DNA of 64,000 nucleotides from CAJQQY01 sp964564545 (GTDB lineage: Bacteria > Bacteroidota > Bacteroidia > Chitinophagales > Saprospiraceae). This document shows, piece after piece, positions 62,236 through 64,000 of the stretch (the first letter of the stretch is position 1; each line of letters opens with the position of its first letter). The notes under the pieces are model-generated. The model saw only the letters and a list, made by a program, of their open reading frames with translations. It did no database searches and was not told the origin of the DNA. The stretch is taken from positions 1-64,000 of the forward strand of contig CAZMBP010000153.1 in assembly GCA_964564545.1 (NCBI GenBank), in the 5' to 3' direction. The translations under genes and the position numbers were made by a program.

Positions 62236-64000
62236 TTAATTTGATTTTGAATTAAAAAAATAATTGATTGATAAGAGAAAATTTATCCCAGGTTCATCAG
62301 CGAAATATCTCATTTCATTGAGATAATTCCGATAACGAGTATTGAATACATTTTGAACGGATAGACCTACACTAAACCTGTCAGATTTAAGCTGCCAAGC
62401 AACATCAAATAAAAAATATCCTGAGGGAGCATCTTTGAAATCGAAGAGCTCCGAATCTGGTGTAATGACAACTGAACCATCTATCAAGTCTTCTGGTCGA
62501 ATCGTTCGAGGTGCTTGAAATTGTCTAAATGTATAGTTTGGTTTAAAAGAGAGTTGGGAAGATGTCGCTTTCCAAAAAGTTGGCATTTTCCAGTCTAATT
62601 GGTAATTAGTTCTAATTGGAGGTTGGTTAATAAGTGGTTCTTTTTTCTTTAAGTTTTTTGACCATAAATAACTTATGCCTAGTGTTCCATTTAAGGCAGT
62701 AGACCATTCTTTTTGCCATGATAAATCTGTACCAGCGAATAACGCATCAGCTTGGTCGTGTATGAATACAGGCATCGGCCCTCTAATCGTTCCAATCACT
62801 CCCAAGGGGCGGTCAAATATGAAATTTTGAATATAGTGCGTGAATGCGGTTACCGTATATGTATTGTTTTTCTTTTGCGTCCGCCATTCATTAATCCATT
62901 TATATCCCTTTTCGGGAGTAACATTACTTTCTTCTAAATCAATAACTTTATCCGTTCGTAGTGCACCATTTTCATTTTCATCAGAATAGTATCGAAGTAA
63001 CCCAAAAGAGGTTTTAAAACCATGTTGCCCAAAACTATATAACTCTGCCATATTAGGAGTACGCCAAGCTGTTGCCAGGTTGGTTCTGAAAGTAGTTTTG
63101 TTTGAAACATGACGAATATATCCAAATGAAGAAGTTAGATTCGTAAAACTATAATTGTCCCTAAAAATTTTTTGACTAGTTTCTCTTCCTCGGACATTAT
63201 TGTATTCATGGTCTAAACGAATACCTAATTCAAATGTGTTGTTAGATTTTTTAAGGCTTTCAATAGCAAAAGCACTAAAGCGAAAAGAATTATAATTAGG
63301 AATAAAAGGAGTGGTTTGAGTACCTGGATTGTTGTCATTGTTTTGGGTAAAAACTTGTAACCCTACTAAACCATCTAGCTCAAGCCAGTCGGGATGTTTC
63401 CAATCCAATTGGAAATCATTAGTAATAATATCGAGGTCGATGATGGGTAATTCAGCATTTCTCCGCACATCATATTCTTCTCTCTTATTGAGTTGACTTC
63501 CTATTCTTAATGTCAATTTTGCATCATCAGCATACCTCCAGTCCACTTCTACTTTTCCCAGATGATGTTGAACAAGTTGACGGGGCTGATTAATATCATA
63601 AGAAAATTCATTGATAATAATTGGTTCATCAGAATTAATGGCTCTGATAAAGGCAGTACCACTATGTGCAATTGAAGACCGCAAAAGTCCCAAATTTTGA
63701 TTTAAATAGCTATAGTAAATTTTGAAGTCCAAGTCCTTCATATGATAACGTAAACCTCCATTGATGGCTCTTTCTTCTTTACCCGTATTGGTGAGTGAAT
63801 AGTCTGGAGTATGTCTATCGCCAATCCGAGAATAGTTAGCTCCAAGATGATAACTCCATTTATCTAGTCCTTGGGAAATTTCAGAATTAGCAAAGTAACC
63901 TTTTCCATTAGTTTGATAACCAGTACCTACATTGGCTTTAAACGGTTGGGTTAGTAGAAGCGGATTGGCATCTACAATAATTGCTCCTCCTAATGCTTCA
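62236..64000 (-). CDS. TonB-dependent receptor (5' end outside the window)
   Basis: 588 complete codons visible, in frame to the right edge, with no start. The first visible residues, EALGGAIIVDANPLLLTQPF, look like the end of a plug domain, and the body is a beta-barrel ending NVFNTRYRNYLNEMRYFADEPGINFLLSINYFF, the typical C-terminal strand. Internal M at 63741 is not the start. Context suggests zinc import across the outer membrane. Ends 2 bp from the lipoprotein. Confidence 0.9.
   Translation of the reverse strand, partial: EALGGAIIVDANPLLLTQPFKANVGTGYQTNGKGYFANSEISQGLDKWSYHLGANYSRIGDRHTPDYSLTNTGKEERAINGGLRYHMKDLDFKIYYSYLNQNLGLLRSSIAHSGTAFIRAINSDEPIIINEFSYDINQPRQLVQHHLGKVEVDWRYADDAKLTLRIGSQLNKREEYDVRRNAELPIIDLDIITNDFQLDWKHPDWLELDGLVGLQVFTQNNDNNPGTQTTPFIPNYNSFRFSAFAIESLKKSNNTFELGIRLDHEYNNVRGRETSQKIFRDNYSFTNLTSSFGYIRHVSNKTTFRTNLATAWRTPNMAELYSFGQHGFKTSFGLLRYYSDENENGALRTDKVIDLEESNVTPEKGYKWINEWRTQKKNNTYTVTAFTHYIQNFIFDRPLGVIGTIRGPMPVFIHDQADALFAGTDLSWQKEWSTALNGTLGISYLWSKNLKKKEPLINQPPIRTNYQLDWKMPTFWKATSSQLSFKPNYTFRQFQAPRTIRPEDLIDGSVVITPDSELFDFKDAPSGYFLFDVAWQLKSDRFSVGLSVQNVFNTRYRNYLNEMRYFADEPGINFLLSINYFFNSKSN

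Noticed and set aside
1..64000. CRISPR arrays, insertion sequences, prophage
   Set aside because: No regularly spaced direct repeats, transposase, integrase or phage structural motifs were seen.

Overview
The window comes from a low-GC (visibly about one-third GC) member of the Bacteroidetes, most likely Saprospiraceae or a close relative. Evidence: three proteins with C-terminal secretion-sorting tails of type IX (T9SS) style, secreted FG-GAP propeller proteins, Bacteroidetes -7 promoter words (TAnnTTTG), LytS/LytTR signalling with a two-component propeller, a TonB receptor, and start sites without convincing Shine-Dalgarno sequences. I see no tRNA, rRNA, CRISPR array, prophage or intact insertion sequence. 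The window is chromosomal core plus some accessory cassettes.

Layout. 1-6.1 kb: RlpA-like protein, a candidate small RNA, mnmA, small secreted proteins. 6.8-16.7 kb: housekeeping genes (dipeptidase, metallo-hydrolase, aroE, proline dehydrogenase, ndk, nrnA, FKBP isomerase, frameshifted prfB, cutA, rimM). 16.7-27 kb: secreted esterase, TraB/GumN protein, a kinase-like protein, a PLP lyase-like enzyme, a uracil-DNA-glycosylase-like protein, an M50 peptidase with TPRs, a large FG-GAP protein. 27-33 kb: YggS, deoxynucleoside kinase, gatC, an orphan ABC ATPase, an Fe-S protein, a cobalamin adenosyltransferase, a cytochrome P450. 33-41 kb: MORN protein, an HExxH protein, a lipoprotein gene broken by one stop codon, and a regulatory block with two full ECF sigma factors, a one-domain sigma fragment and a TetR regulator. 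41-48 kb: prohibitin-like lipoprotein, ribosome hibernation factor, thioesterase, two paralogous mini membrane proteins, and an ABC/HlyD/TolC export trio whose ATPase lacks several catalytic motifs. 48-57 kb: K+/H+ antiporter, propeller histidine kinase and LytTR regulator, secreted proteins. 57.7-64 kb: a metal (probably zinc) cluster with a MerC-domain protein, two COG0523 GTPases, a lipoprotein and a TonB receptor that runs off the right edge.

The most unusual feature is the intergenic DNA. It is full of large inverted repeats in several families. One family (TTAACGGTGAAC units) sits only between convergent genes in this window (three of three copies). A second (CGTTTGAC...ACGTTTTACG) sits only between co-directional genes (two of two). 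Others have nested palindromes, including a perfect 36-bp palindrome inside a perfect 31-bp one at 24284-24477. Several copies supply the last codons or the stop codon of the adjoining gene. The second highlight is a shared 28-bp element, TTAACTTTT-N10-GGTTAAACA, upstream of both ECF sigma genes, which suggests they share a regulator.
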